Shown here piece by piece: positions 1 through 11,039 of a stretch of DNA of 64,000 bases. A model generated the notes under the pieces. That model did not search any database. It was given only the letters and a program-made list of their open reading frames with translations, and was not told the DNA's origin. Source of the stretch: Cricetomys ansorgei (Eukaryota; Chordata; Mammalia; Rodentia; Nesomyidae); NCBI GenBank assembly GCA_026225945.1, contig JAMJFZ010001074.1, positions 5,650,001-5,714,000 of the forward strand, given 5' to 3'. Both the position numbers and the translations under genes were made by a program. How positions within the stretch are numbered: position 1 is the stretch's first letter; every line of letters starts with the position of its first letter.

Positions 1-149
1 ATCTCTGTGGATTCAGCTGCTTTAAAATACTAAGTTTCCTTTTTCAGGGTCGTAGAGTAGTCTCAGGCACACTTAATTAGAGGCTAATCTTTTGGAGAGA
101 CAGTCAACAACTTTTATCAATATGCTGGTGTCTGGGTCACTGTATAAAG

Positions 150-314
150 TATTTGTATTTTAAATGTGTATTTATATTTAACTATGTGTATTCCTGTGTG
201 TGGAAAGGGTATGTTCAGGTGTCTGAGGTACAGAAGAGGTACTGGCTCCCCTAAAACTACCTCTACTCCTCTGGAAGTACAGCAAGGGTTTTTAACTGCT
301 GAGCCATCTCTCCT
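150..314 (-). mobile_element. Degenerate B3-like SINE
   Basis: The + strand reads as the reverse complement of a B2/B3-class tRNA-derived SINE: a T/G-rich tail, then 'cagaagaggtactgg', 'cctctggaagtacagcaag' and the end block 'ctgctgagccatctctcct', which is the reversed tRNA-like head. The middle is shortened and diverged, so this is an old copy. Confidence 0.65.
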
Positions 315-1215
315 ATAAAATATCTCCTACTACAGTTCACTTCTGTTGAATGTCCAGTTGATAAATCCCTATACTGTAATTAACCTATTTTATCTGATAA
401 CCCTAGTCTGATATATTTCTAACCATTTAATATGAATTAAACTTCTCCCTAAATTTGAAAGAAAAGTTCTAGAAAGAAACAAAACTACATCTTGGGGTGA
501 GAAAGCAATTACATTAGAAAATAAAACCGTCTTTTCCTTAAGGGAAAAATGTTTTTCCAAATTGCATTTAAAAATACTTTTCTATGTCTTTTTTTTTTTC
601 CTTACAGGTTATTTTGGCTCTTTAAAAATGCCTTCCTATTTTCAGTTCTAGCACTCAGAATTGTCGCTAGTTTCTCTTATAAATGTGAGTAGCCAGGTGG
701 TGGGTTTTTTTAGCTTGATGAATTTAGAATACATTTTGATCCATGTTACAAAGATTCACCCACAAACAGTCCCCACATCTGCCCCTGGCCTCTGTCCTTA
801 TGTGAAGCTAATCTGAGTTACTTCCTCTCTGGTATTTTCTGAAACTTCTTCCTTCAAACCACTCTGGAATAGTTAGTCACATCCCCAAAGTTATTTCTTA
901 TTTTGAAATGTGGAAGAAGAACCACAGATAGGGAGTGACCAAGTAAAGAACTAAGAGCGTATTGATTAGATCCCTAACATAAATTTTATACATATTAAAT
1001 TCTTTGTATTTTTACCCAATCTATTCCTGATATTTTTAGCATACATTTCCCTTTGTGAAAAGCAGCCTATTACACTGAATATGGGTGTAAATTCTAAGGT
1101 TAGACCCTTTGCTGACAAATCCTTGCTACCTATATGTTGGTAGCTACACTACTAATTGCTGTGTTTTTCAGAAAGGACCCAATAATAACTCAGCCATAGT
1201 TCATACATATAAAAA
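315..1215. other. Unannotated AT-rich stretch
   Basis: No gene, SINE or LTR is recognisable here. The sequence is AT-rich with a short T run near 590. Some of it may be old, unrecognised repeat. Confidence 0.5.
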
Positions 1216-1219
1216 TAAA

Positions 1220-2640
1220 TGTATACATCACCTGAGAATCTGCAGACTACGAAGGCCAGGAGAGCAGGTAGGCAGTCTTCACTCTCCTCCAACCCCAATC
1301 CCCCAGTCTCATCACCAGCTCTGAAACAGACCACCTGCTATGGCTGCCCCATCTTCTCTGGACCAATTCCCAGGGGACTATGCAGACCCTGGTGGCAAAT
1401 CCTGGTTTTCTCCCTCCTGTGGTCCCCTTCATCCCCACTTCTAGCCTTTCCCCATTCCTAAGTGTCAGCTTCCAATACTTGGAAACACATTCTACCCAGA
1501 ATCCCTAACACTCTGGCCATCCTGACAGGATCTCAGATGCATTCCCTGCCAGCCAACTGAGAGCCACCACACTCTCCTAAGAAACAGAGAGGCTAACAGC
1601 AACCAAGGAACAGAAAACTCACCCAACAAACAAAAGATCAGACGCTAGTGCCTAGGATTACAATCTCCCCAAACTTCGATGTCTAGATGCTACAATCAAG
1701 AACAGCCAGGATAATATGTCTCAACTCTAGCCAATCAACCTTATACGAGGCACTGAAAAATGCAATACAGTTGAAGCACAAGACAAGGACATCAAATTAG
1801 CTTTTATGAATATGTTAGAGGTCATTGATGAAATGAACGAGTCTATTAATGAAATCTTCGAAACCACCAACAGTGAAAGGAAATGAAGAAAAATGTTCAA
1901 GACATGAAAATGGAAATAAAACCAACAAAGAAAACCAAACAGAGAAACTGAGAATGAAAAATTTAGGAACTTGAACAGAATCCTCAGAGGGACGCTTCAC
2001 AAACAGAATACAAGAGATGGAAGAGGAAAATCTCAGGAATTGAAGAGAGGATAAAAGAAACGGATACCTTAGTCAAAGAAAATATTGAATCTACAAAATA
2101 AATTCAGGCACAAAACATCCAGGAAATCTGCAACACTACAAAAAGACCTAATTTATAAATAATAGCAATAGAAGAAGAAATAGCACAGGTAAAAGGCACA
2201 AAAACTATTTTCAAGAAAATTTTTCTCACTGAAAGGAGATGCCTGTCGAGATACAAGAAGCATACAGAACAGCAAATAGACTAGACCAGAAAAGAAAATC
2301 CCCAGGGCACATGACAAAATAAAACAAACATTAAATGTACAGAGCAAAGAAATAATAGTAAAAGCTACAAGAGAAAAAGACCAAATAACATATTAAAGAA
2401 GAACTATAGAATAACACCTGATTTTTCAATGGAGACTCTAAAGGCCAGAAGGCCCTGAACAGATGTTGTAAAAACTCTAAGAGCTCATACTACTATATCC
2501 ATCAAAACTTTCAGTCACAGCAGATGAAGAAAGACATTCCATAATAAAAACCAAACTTAACCAGTATCTATTACAAATCCAGCTCTACAGAAAACACTAG
2601 AAGTTTACCTCTAGTGCTTTAGATTAAAGAGGTAACCACA
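1220..2640 (+). mobile_element. LINE-1 5' part with ORF1 remnant (Lx-like)
   Basis: From about 1600 the text follows the rodent L1 leader and ORF1: 'caaacaaaagatcag', 'aaaaatgcaatacag', 'atacaagagatggaaga', 'catccaggaaatctg', 'agatgcctgtcgagataca', 'agcatacagaacagcaaat' and 'ccagctctacagaaaac'. L1 ORF1 encodes the trimeric RNA-binding protein of the retrotransposon particle. No long sense frame survives because stops and indels interrupt it throughout, so the copy is dead. The 1220-1600 part is assigned by continuity and is less certain. Confidence 0.8.
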
Positions 2641-2689
2641 ACCAATAAGACACAGGAATAAATAAAATCAGACCAGCAAATGAAGGAGG

Positions 2690-3172
2690 AGGCAACAGAA
2701 TTCTTTACAAACCTTGAAAGAACAATACTCAACTTCATATGAAAAAAACAAAAAACCCAGGACAGCTAAAATAATCTTCAGCAATTAAAGAACTTCCAGA
2801 GATATCACCATTCCTGATCTCAAGTTGTATACACAACTATAGTAATAAAAACCACATGGTATTGACATAAAAAACAGACACTTTGATCAAATGGAACCTA
2901 ACTGAAGATCGAGACATAAATCCACAGTTATGGAACCTGATGTTCGATAAAGAACCCAAAAAAATACAATGGAATAAAGAAAGCATCTTCAACAAATGGC
3001 ACTTGTCTAATTGGATGTCTGCATGTAGAAGAACACAAACAGATCCATATTTTTCACTCCACACAAAACTCAAGTCCAAGTGGATCAAAGACCTCAACAT
3101 AAAACCAGATACACTGAACCTGATGGAAGAGAAAGTGGGGAATAGCCTTGAACAAGCTATTATAGAGTGATA
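2690..3172 (+). mobile_element. LINE-1 ORF2 fragment, downstream of the RT core
   Basis: The text matches the late part of rodent L1 ORF2: 'ggacagctaaaataatctt', 'tatagtaataaaaaccaca', 'agcatcttcaacaaatggc', 'ttggatgtctgcatgtag', 'ccaagtggatcaaagacc' and 'gaaagtggggaatagcc'. A 95-codon sense frame (2883-3170) is a surviving scrap of ORF2 protein. This piece lies between an ORF1 fragment and the earlier endonuclease-encoding part of ORF2, which is not the normal L1 order. Confidence 0.88.
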
Positions 3173-3254
3173 ACCCTGGGAGATCTGCTCTTTTCTGAGG
3201 GGAAAGTAGGGAAGGTAGATCGGGGCAGGGGGTGGGGGGCGGCAAAAACAAATA

Positions 3255-3970
3255 AAAAAAATAATAGAGAAAGGCACTATATGCTCATCAAAGGAAAAAT
3301 CTAACAAGAAGATATTGAAAGTCTTAACATCTATGCATCAAGCACAAGGGTACCCAAGTTCATAAAAGAAATACTACTACAACTTACATCACATATTGAC
3401 CCTCACATACCCTACTCTTACCAATAGACAGGTTATCTAGACAAAAACTAAGCAGAGAAACATTGGAGTTAACCGATCTCATACAACAAATGAACTTAAG
3501 AAATATTTACAGAACATTTCATCCAAACACACACACATTTTAAAAAAATAAAAACCCAAAAACCCTCCTCAGCACCTCATGGAACTTTCTCCAAAGTGAT
3601 CACATACTCAGATACAAAGCAAGTCTCACCAGATGCAAGAAAATTGAAATAATATCCTGCATCCTATCTGGCCACCATGGACTGGATATCAACAACAACA
3701 GAAAGCTTGCAAACTCATAGAAACTGAACAATTCACTACAGCATGGAAAGTGTTTAAGACAGAAATCAAACTTATGGGACACAATGAAGGCAGTTTTAAG
3801 AGTTAAGTACATTATAAGTACTAAATTACAGTGTTAAAAAAAGTTAGAGAGATTTCGTAGGAGAGATCTCATATTAGTAACTTAACTGCCCACCTGACAG
3901 GTCTAAAACAAAGAAGGAAAGAAGGAAAGAAGGAAAGAAAGAAGGAAAGAAGGAAAGAAGGAAAGAAGGA

Positions 3971-4058
<88 letters not shown>

Positions 4059-4259
4059 AATTACACCCAAAAGAAGTAAATGGCAAGAAATAAACTCGGG
4101 CCTGAAATAAATCGACTATAAACAAACAAACAATCCAAAGTCTATTCTTTAAGAAAAATAACTACTATTGATAAACCTTTAGCCAAATAAACTAAAGGAG
4201 AGGGAAAGAATATTAGAACAAGATGAAACAGGGACATAAAAACAGACACCAAATAATCA
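3255..4259 (+). mobile_element. LINE-1 ORF2 fragment, endonuclease-side region
   Basis: The text corresponds to the early ORF2 (endonuclease) region and the stretch after it: 'aatctaacaagaagatat', 'taacatctatgcatcaag', 'gacaggttatctagac', 'tcagcacctcatggaac', 'cttatgggacacaatgaa' and, after the microsatellite, 'aagaagtaaatggcaag' and 'taaacctttagccaaat'. Frameshifts and stops are frequent. A long GAAA microsatellite sits inside at 3905-4059, at the natural A-rich position of the L1 text. Confidence 0.82.
3905..4059 (+). repeat. (GAAG/GAAA)n microsatellite
   Basis: About 155 bases of pure purine. The first third mixes GAAG and GAAA units; the rest is nearly perfect GAAA. It lies inside L1 ORF2 and probably expanded from an A-rich L1 stretch. 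The minus-strand frame across it is only the repeat read as serine/phenylalanine/leucine. Confidence 0.97.
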
Positions 4260-4735
4260 ACCAATATCTGATTTGAGTTAAATCCCACTCTATGAACTAG
4301 AACTCATACTCAATGCTTCTTGGGTAGCCAAAACCCTCAGACTGGATAGGCCAGGGGACCTATGGGAAAACCAAATACTACCATTTTGCTAAAGGAATGT
4401 AGAAATAAAATGACTCCTAATGACATTTTACTGTGTTCACAGATTAGGACCTCACTCAGCCATCAACAAAGAAGCTGCCTCCTGCAACAGATGGCAACAA
4501 ACACAGAGATCCACAGCCAGTCATTATGCAGAGAGTGAGAAACCTTGGAACACTCAGCTCTAAATGGGGTGTCTCCATCAAACTTCCCCTCAGGGCTAAG
4601 GGAACTTTGTGGAAGAAGAGAAATACTTATAACAAAATGACATAAACAAGAAAATTATAGTAATGTCAATGCAGAGACACACGAGAATAGAACCTGGAGG
4701 AATTGACAAAAATAAATAATAGAGACCAGAGTGAA
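4260..4735 (+). mobile_element. LINE-1 ORF2 end and 3' UTR
   Basis: The text follows the end of a rodent Lx-type L1: 'aaaatgactcctaatgac', 'cctcactcagccatcaac', 'gctgcctcctgcaacagat', 'tgcagagagtgagaaacc' and 'gggtgtctccatcaaac'. It continues from the fragment before it and ends where a B3 SINE begins. Confidence 0.75.
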
Positions 4736-4737
4736 GA

Positions 4738-4908
4738 CTCAATTTTTAAAACAATTTTATATGTATGGGTGTTTTGCCTGCAAGTTTGTCAGTATGCCCA
4801 CGAAGGGCCCCGTAAATGGAATTACAAATGGTTTTGAGCCATCATGTGGGTGCTAGGAATTGAACCTTGGCCCTTTGGAAGAGAAGCCAGGGCTCTTAAC
4901 TGTTACCA
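4738..4908 (-). mobile_element. B3-type SINE, main part
   Basis: Reverse complement of B3: 'gccatcatgtgggtgctag', 'ttgaaccttggccctttgg' and 'gagggctcttaactg'-like text close to the tRNA-derived head. The expected terminal 'tgagccatctctcc' block is missing here and reappears at about 5341 beyond an LTR, so the SINE appears split by an insertion. Confidence 0.75.
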
Positions 4909-4920
4909 CTCTAAAGGCAA

Positions 4921-5340
4921 TGGGGCCTGGGAAGATGGAGCCCATAAATGAGTCAGACTAAAGTCTCATGCAATAGCCAAGTTCATTCAGAGCACCAGAC
5001 AATTTATACTCTGAAGGTTAAGAGGAATCACATTAGAAAAGTGTACAATCACAAGGGCAAGCTTCACAAGGCAGACAAGTCTCACACAGCAGAAAAAAAA
5101 AAGGGGGTTTTTTCCATAAAGGCATGTAAACAAATAACAATAGCCAGTTGTAATGACCAAATTGTAGTAAGCTCACTCCTATACGCAACACATGTGAAGA
5201 ACATGAAAGCACAATCCAAGAATAATTCCATGGTTTTGAAGAAACCGACGAAGTCACAAGACTCTGGTCTTTTTTCTTGGAGTTTTCTCACAAGCACTCA
5301 GAATTCTCCCAATATGACTCCATTCTTAGACCCTGTTCTG
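4921..5340 (-). mobile_element. Solo ERV LTR (class II-like)
   Basis: On the minus strand this ~420-base block has LTR architecture: a TATA-like 'agtataaattg' (complement of about 5000-5012), then 'gctctgaatgaacttggct', resembling the degenerate poly(A) signal and R region of class II rodent LTRs, then 'attgcatgagac'. On the + strand it starts with TG at 4921. The far edge is uncertain by about 15 bases. No internal retroviral sequence adjoins it. The 146-codon + strand frame at 4948-5388 is antisense to the LTR and is not taken as a gene. Confidence 0.6.
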
Positions 5341-5366
5341 ATAATCACTGAGCCATTTCTCCTGCC
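5341..5366 (-). mobile_element. B3 SINE, displaced head end
   Basis: The + strand 'cactgagccatttctcctg' matches the reversed tRNA-like start of B3 and completes the SINE at 4738-4908. This supports insertion of the intervening LTR into a pre-existing SINE. Confidence 0.6.
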
Positions 5367-8300
5367 CCAAAGTAATAATATGTTCTGAAGTTGTCTGTAT
5401 TTAAAAGCAAGAGTTTGGAATCATCTTCTGGTAGATTACTCAAAATATTTTCTTTTTAAATTTTTTCTTTTCATTTTTCTTATATACCATAAACATGCAA
5501 AATAAGACTAAGTGTGAGAAAAGGAAATGGAGGGACATGACCAATTGCTCTAAGCTTGACACCACTTGCAGAACATACAATGTCATCCAACAAAATACGA
5601 TAGCAACCACTAAACAAGTTTGTAGCAGCGGAGAGGGTGGAATTAAGTGCTATGGCCACAGAAAGCAAGCTGAGGAAATGGGGGTCTGAGGTCCTGATGT
5701 GGTTTCCTGGGGACAGCATCAAAGAGAACTGTCAAAACTGACTTCCTGTCTTCAATCCCCCAGCCACAGGCGGCTGCTCCAGTGGCCTCATGCTTTTTAG
5801 GAACAAAAAAGGCCAAATTTTTAAAGAACAACGTGGAACTTTTCAAAGGAAGTAGAGAATTATGTAAACAGCTCTGGCTAGAAATGGGTTGATAAGAACA
5901 TTAGAATGTTAAAGCCTTATTCAGAATGAATAACAAATTTCCTAATTTGTAGTGATTTCTACTTAAAAGAGTTGAGATTTTCTGTGACTGGGTCTATGAA
6001 TTTTCCAACCTTTGTCATTTTAAGATTTGTTAAGCTGGCCTCCTTTGAGTTCACTTGATAAATTAATAGCTCAGATAAAGTTTCTAAACTTTACTGTATA
6101 TAAAGGATCACATACTTCTGCATTTCAAGAAGTATTGTTATTGCAAAATCATTGAGATATAATTTCAAAGCACTCCTGTTAAAAATGTAAGTATCTATAA
6201 GAAAAGATGAGCAGATCCCAATAAACTAGGTATCCTAAGTTATGACAGGATTGCGAATGCATAAAAATAAATAGAACAGATCTGGCACTCATGTATATAT
6301 AATATGGAATGCTTACTAAAAATGGAGAAATACACTGCATTTTATGGACACATTTGTAGAGAGTTGTTTAAAGCTGAAATGCTGCTGTGGGGGAAATAAA
6401 AGCCAAAAAACTTTGAGAGATTACTAGCTAGCAAAATCTAAATAGCCCAAGAGAAATAAATCATTGCTTATAGAATTAGTGTGTTAAAGCATTTTGTTCC
6501 AAAGAATCTAGTAGAAGCGGGTAAAACAATAGAAGAAATGGTCGACGGTGAGCCAACGGGTGAGAATAAGGTCAACACTATTGTTGGTCACCTGCTCTCC
6601 TCAAGTTCAATTTACAGCACGTGTGATTTTTCCCTTTACTGGAATTGCTGCTCAATTCCAATTCTGCGAGCAGAATTCAGGAAAAAAAAAAAAATGCTTC
6701 CAAATACTTCTGAGTTGTTCTCCTTCCCAACAGAAACACGAGCTCTGTTAAGTCCCTCTTTGAACATCTCTAAATTAATGTGCTCCCTTCCTCCCTCCTC
6801 CTCTTCATCCTGTTTCACTTCCTGCTCCTGCTCCTCATACTCCCCCACCAGAATGTTTTGGCAAATGTGCACACTGTCACACATTCCAAACTGATTTAAC
6901 CACTGTACCTAGGAAAATAAATTGCTAAGAAATCTGATTCAATACAGATTCGGATATGAGCCTGTGCCCCTTCCACCAGTAAGGTCACAAATCATTTTTC
7001 CTATTTTCCTCTTGATATCCACTAAGGCAGGTCTGTGATCATAGGGTGTTCTTTGTACTTTATTATTGAAATTTTTAACCAAAAATAAATAAATAAATAA
7101 TCGCCATTCGAAACTCTAAGATTTTCTTAAAAAATGTTTGTTGATAGCCATTGAACCTGAAATAAATCAACTGGGAATTTCAACAATTCCAGATTCTTGG
7201 AGGAGGATTACAATTTTGAGACCATCCAGTGCTATCAGTGAAATCATATCACAAAAGAAAAACAGAGAAAGGAGGAGGATTTTTTTAGAACAAGTATCAG
7301 TTCTACAGAATGGATGTTAACATGGATATTGTATGTCCAAAGTGTAACTTTACAAGTAAAAATGTGATCCCGCAACCCCTGGCTTATAGCCCAACAGGGC
7401 AGACATAAGCTGTGACTTAGATTAACTCTTTAATATCTCTGCTTAATTGGAATTCACTGCATTGATCCAATAATATAAAAAAGGACAGATGGCCATGAAT
7501 TTTAACAGTTGTGGGTGCACTTCACCCTAAGAAGATGGCGCCAATATGACCTTTAAAATCCTCTGGGACTAGCCTAAATGTCTAACATTTTTTCTTCACT
7601 AGTCTGAAAAGTTCATGACATAGTCAACCAAATTCCTTTACTCCTCTACTCTGAAGCTACAGGTACCTATTCTGTAACATCTCATGAGCTTCAAACTCTT
7701 TCCATAATAAGGCACAGAAAATATTTTTTGTATACTTGGCAAAAAATCCCAAAAGCTAGCAAACACCACACAAAGTAATCACTGCTTTAATAATTTATTA
7801 TATCTTTCTTCACATGTTGATCAAGATTTAAAAAAATTGTAATTCTTATTTATAGTGAAGCCAATAAACCATATTTTAAAATGCTGAAAACTTCAGAGAT
7901 TATCACTTTTTCTTGATAAGAATAGTGAACTCCAAAGTGATTTCACCCTTCTCCTCATACCTCTGAAGAAACTGTATCACATTCCTGAGTCTAAAGCCAC
8001 TGTCCAACCCCCTACTCCTCTCTTCAGACCCATGTATCCACCCTGTCCCTTTTTCTTTAAGACTTAGAAATATTCCTTCAGTCTTCCTTCTGTAGAAGCA
8101 TCAAAATTGAGATTTTCTGACATGGACATTTTTTTTTGTCAGGGATTCAAGTGTTCCTCAAGTTGGTTTATTAAAACCTGAAAAGCAATCTGTTCCCAAA
8201 TGGCTTATATAATTATTTTCTTTAAAGTTCCACAGTGGACCAATAAAGGACCTTACTCTGTTGTTAACCTAGATAAAACCAATATAATGAATGAAATGAA

Positions 8301-9359
8301 ATGAATGCATTTCATTTGGGAATGAAAGCAACCACAGAGCAGCAAAATCTATATTAGGATCCCGCTTAACTGTCTTCATCCTTTACCAAGCGCACAGAAC
8401 TGTTTGGATCTTATTAGATTCCATCAAGCAATATAACAGATGACACTGTTTCTCCGTAATTAATTACAGTAAATGTTTAAAAATATTATTATCCTTCACA
8501 CACATTTCCAATATTTTATCTGCTGTGGCAAGATGTCTCACAAAGGGAGTAAAACCTTGTTTCTTATAGTAGTAGAGGTGGTGGTGTCATTTCTACCTCT
8601 GAGGACTGTAGCTTAGAATTTGTTTTCCTGTTTGAGATTTGGTGGCTTTCACCTCTGAGAACTACATGCTACATTATTTCATTCATGATATCTCATTCCA
8701 CCTCCCTCAAGAAACCACATACATATAAGCAGTTCCTTTACACGATCTAATAAATAGGAAGAAAAGGATTCCACTTCTGCCAAAGAATAAAATTAAATAA
8801 AATTAAAGTAAATTTAAAATGTCATCAACTATTAACATTACACAAACGTTATACTAGTAGTTTTCAAATATACATCCTAAAAGACAGAGGTTTGATACAA
8901 GTTGCTCAATCTGATTCTTTGATATTTTAGGAGATATGCAATTATAATCCTCACACCTCTTTAAGTCCTTGCTAATGTTCTCTACATGAATATGCTGACC
9001 AAAAACAAAATGTACAGTTACTTGGAGATTATGGTCTTAAATCATAGTAGATCAAAGGCATTAAAACAGCTTTCAGTATAAACAGCTCTTGTCTTGGAGA
9101 CTTAGAAAACCTGTGTCACTGAGTTGTCTTGCTTTTCACTTAAGTTGTTATTAGAAGAAAGAGTTGCAGGAATTTTTTTGTCAAGATTCTAACAGCTTTC
9201 TCTTTACAGTATAGGTAAAACAGGAGGAACAGCACTTCGACATTAAGGGCAATGACTGGCCATAATCACTAGAGATCAAGGAATGAAACAAAGCCCTGTC
9301 ATCAGGATTCAAGCTTTGTAATTGGTGTAGCATAGCAACTAGGGTTGTATTCTTAATCC
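5367..9359. other. Mostly unique AT-rich sequence
   Basis: No gene or clear mobile element is recognised across about 4 kb. Small items are an A run near 6670, pyrimidine-rich text at 6780-6840, a short (AATA)n near 7084-7101 and T/A-rich stretches. Frames of 60-137 codons here have no recognisable domains. Old repeats could be hidden. Confidence 0.5.
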
Positions 9360-9389
9360 TTTGCGTGTGTATGTGTGTGTATGTATAAC

Positions 9390-9415
9390 AGAGAGAGAGA
9401 GAGAGAGAGAGAGAG
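9390..9415 (+). repeat. (GA)n microsatellite
   Basis: About 13 uninterrupted GA units, flanked by GT-rich text on both sides. Confidence 0.95.
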
Positions 9416-9447
9416 GATTCGGTATGAAATTGTATTCTTATTTCTTC

Positions 9448-9548
9448 ATGTGTATGTGTGCGTGTCTGTGTGTGTGTATGTGTGTGTCTGTGTGTCTGTG
9501 TGTCTGTGTGTCTATGTGTGTGTGTGTGTGTGTATGTGTGTGTGTGTA
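9448..9548 (+). repeat. (TG)n imperfect microsatellite
   Basis: TG repeat with regular TCTG and TATG interruptions. It directly abuts the reversed tail of a B4-type SINE, the usual seed for such repeats in rodents. Open frames over it on both strands are repeat artefacts. Confidence 0.95.
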
Positions 9549-9862
9549 CAGATGCACCCTGGGTAAGAGGTAGATATGCACATGCATGTGTGTTCATGTG
9601 TTAGTTGGTGGTCAATCCCAGGTACCTTTCCTCAGGCACTGTCCCCTTCTTATATGAGACAGGGTCTTTGTGTGGCTAAGCTGACTGGCCAACAAACTCC
9701 AGAGATCCTCCTTTCTCTGCCTCCCCAGAACTGAAATTCAAGCACACATCATTCCTTCCATTTCATTTTGTTTTTGCTTTATTTCAGTCATAGGAATTGA
9801 ACTCGAGGGTCCCTGTGTTTTCAGGCTCTCAGAACTATACTGTACCAAAGCAGCTCTGATAT
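9549..9862 (-). mobile_element. B4/RSINE1-type SINE
   Basis: Reverse-complement B4-type text: 'ggtggtcaatcccaggtac', 'cctcaggcactgtcccctt', 'gagacagggtctttgtgtg', 'gagatcctcctttctctgc' and a distal 'gaattgaactcgagggtcc' corresponding to the tRNA/ID-like head. It runs into the TG repeat at its tail. Confidence 0.8.
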
Positions 9863-10113
9863 AACAGGTTTAGGTGCCATTGATTTAGAACAGGCTAGAA
9901 AGGACTGAGAAGAATAACAAGATTTTGAGGCCTTATTAACTTGAAATACTGGGTTTGGAGACACAGAAATACAAACTAAGGAAAAGGTACATAACAGCCC
10001 AGGACCACCAGATCGAATGATGCATTTTACCTACTGGCCATAGAGTATCCTGGAAACTGACGTTTCTCAACCTAGTTCACTAAAGAGACATGGAAAGATC
10101 CAAACTTAGTCTA

Positions 10114-10116
<3 letters not shown>

Positions 10117-10168
<52 letters not shown>
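10117..10168 (+). repeat. (CA)n microsatellite
   Basis: About 26 uninterrupted CA units in otherwise unique sequence. Confidence 0.97.
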
Positions 10169-10173
<5 letters not shown>

Positions 10174-11035
10174 GTATAAGCCAATTTTCTTGATGAACAT
10201 CTGCCTGTATATCCATTATGAAACTCCTTGGTAGTTCACACAAAATTCATCAACACTGACAGAGCTGATGCTTCATGTTCATGGTGAGTTCATCAGGGAA
10301 ACCTAGAATAATTCCACACAGAAACTAATGGACAGCAAGCATGTAAGAAGTTCAAGTAAGAGCCCCATGCTCAGCCACAAAGAATAAAATTTGGTCACTT
10401 TCCAAAATAGACATAAATGTAGGGATTTTTGTCTGTAAAATGCCAGTTCAAGAAATACAGTATGCCTAACTAGACCCACGGATTGGTAGGTAGAACCTTC
10501 ATAGAAATGAGGGACTTTTAGACACAGGCCAGGGGCAGCTGCAATGTAACAGAGCAGATGAAAATGATCCAAGTTCATTGCATGTCTAGAAGTGTCACTG
10601 AAAATTCCTTACTTTACTCAATTAAGGTATAAAAATGAGAAAAAATGAAACTAAAGTAAACCATAGCATTTTTTTAAACAGAGCAATTAAACAAAATGAA
10701 CATACAAGCAGAAACCCATGCCCCAAGCAAAAGCATTGAGTACATAAATCAAAAGGAAAAATAGACCAAAAAAACCCCAAACCAACAAAGAAGAAAACTG
10801 CCAATCTCAAGATCCAAGAGATTAGGAAAGTCCAAGTTTATCTGAACCAAAGCTGGACTTCAACTGTTTTCTATACATCAAGAGTTTCTTTAAAGTATAA
10901 AGACAAATCCCAGCCCACTGGGGTACCTAATATGAACGGATTATGATCATTTCTCACAAAGTTTGCTTTTTGTGATGTCACAGCAAGGAATGGATCAGTA
11001 ACAGCAGGAAATAACCCAAAGTCCTTTCTCTATCC
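10169..11035. other. Unannotated stretch
   Basis: No gene or recognised repeat. A-rich text at 10620-10800 produces serine- and phenylalanine-rich minus frames that are not convincing as protein. Confidence 0.5.
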
Positions 11036-11039
11036 AGCT

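Noticed and set aside
2837..3307. 156-codon minus-strand frame
   Set aside because: It is antisense to a clear LINE-1 ORF2 fragment on the + strand.
3874..4125. 83-codon minus-strand frame rich in S, F and L
   Set aside because: It is a translation of the GAAA microsatellite.
4948..5388. 146-codon + strand frame
   Set aside because: It is antisense to a solo LTR with minus-strand promoter and poly(A)-like signals.
7530..7550. YY1-like motif 'gaagatggcgcc'
   Set aside because: A single short motif without nearby promoter features or a gene start.
9181..9597. 138-codon minus-strand frame with His/Thr runs
   Set aside because: Most of it is the TG and GA microsatellite.
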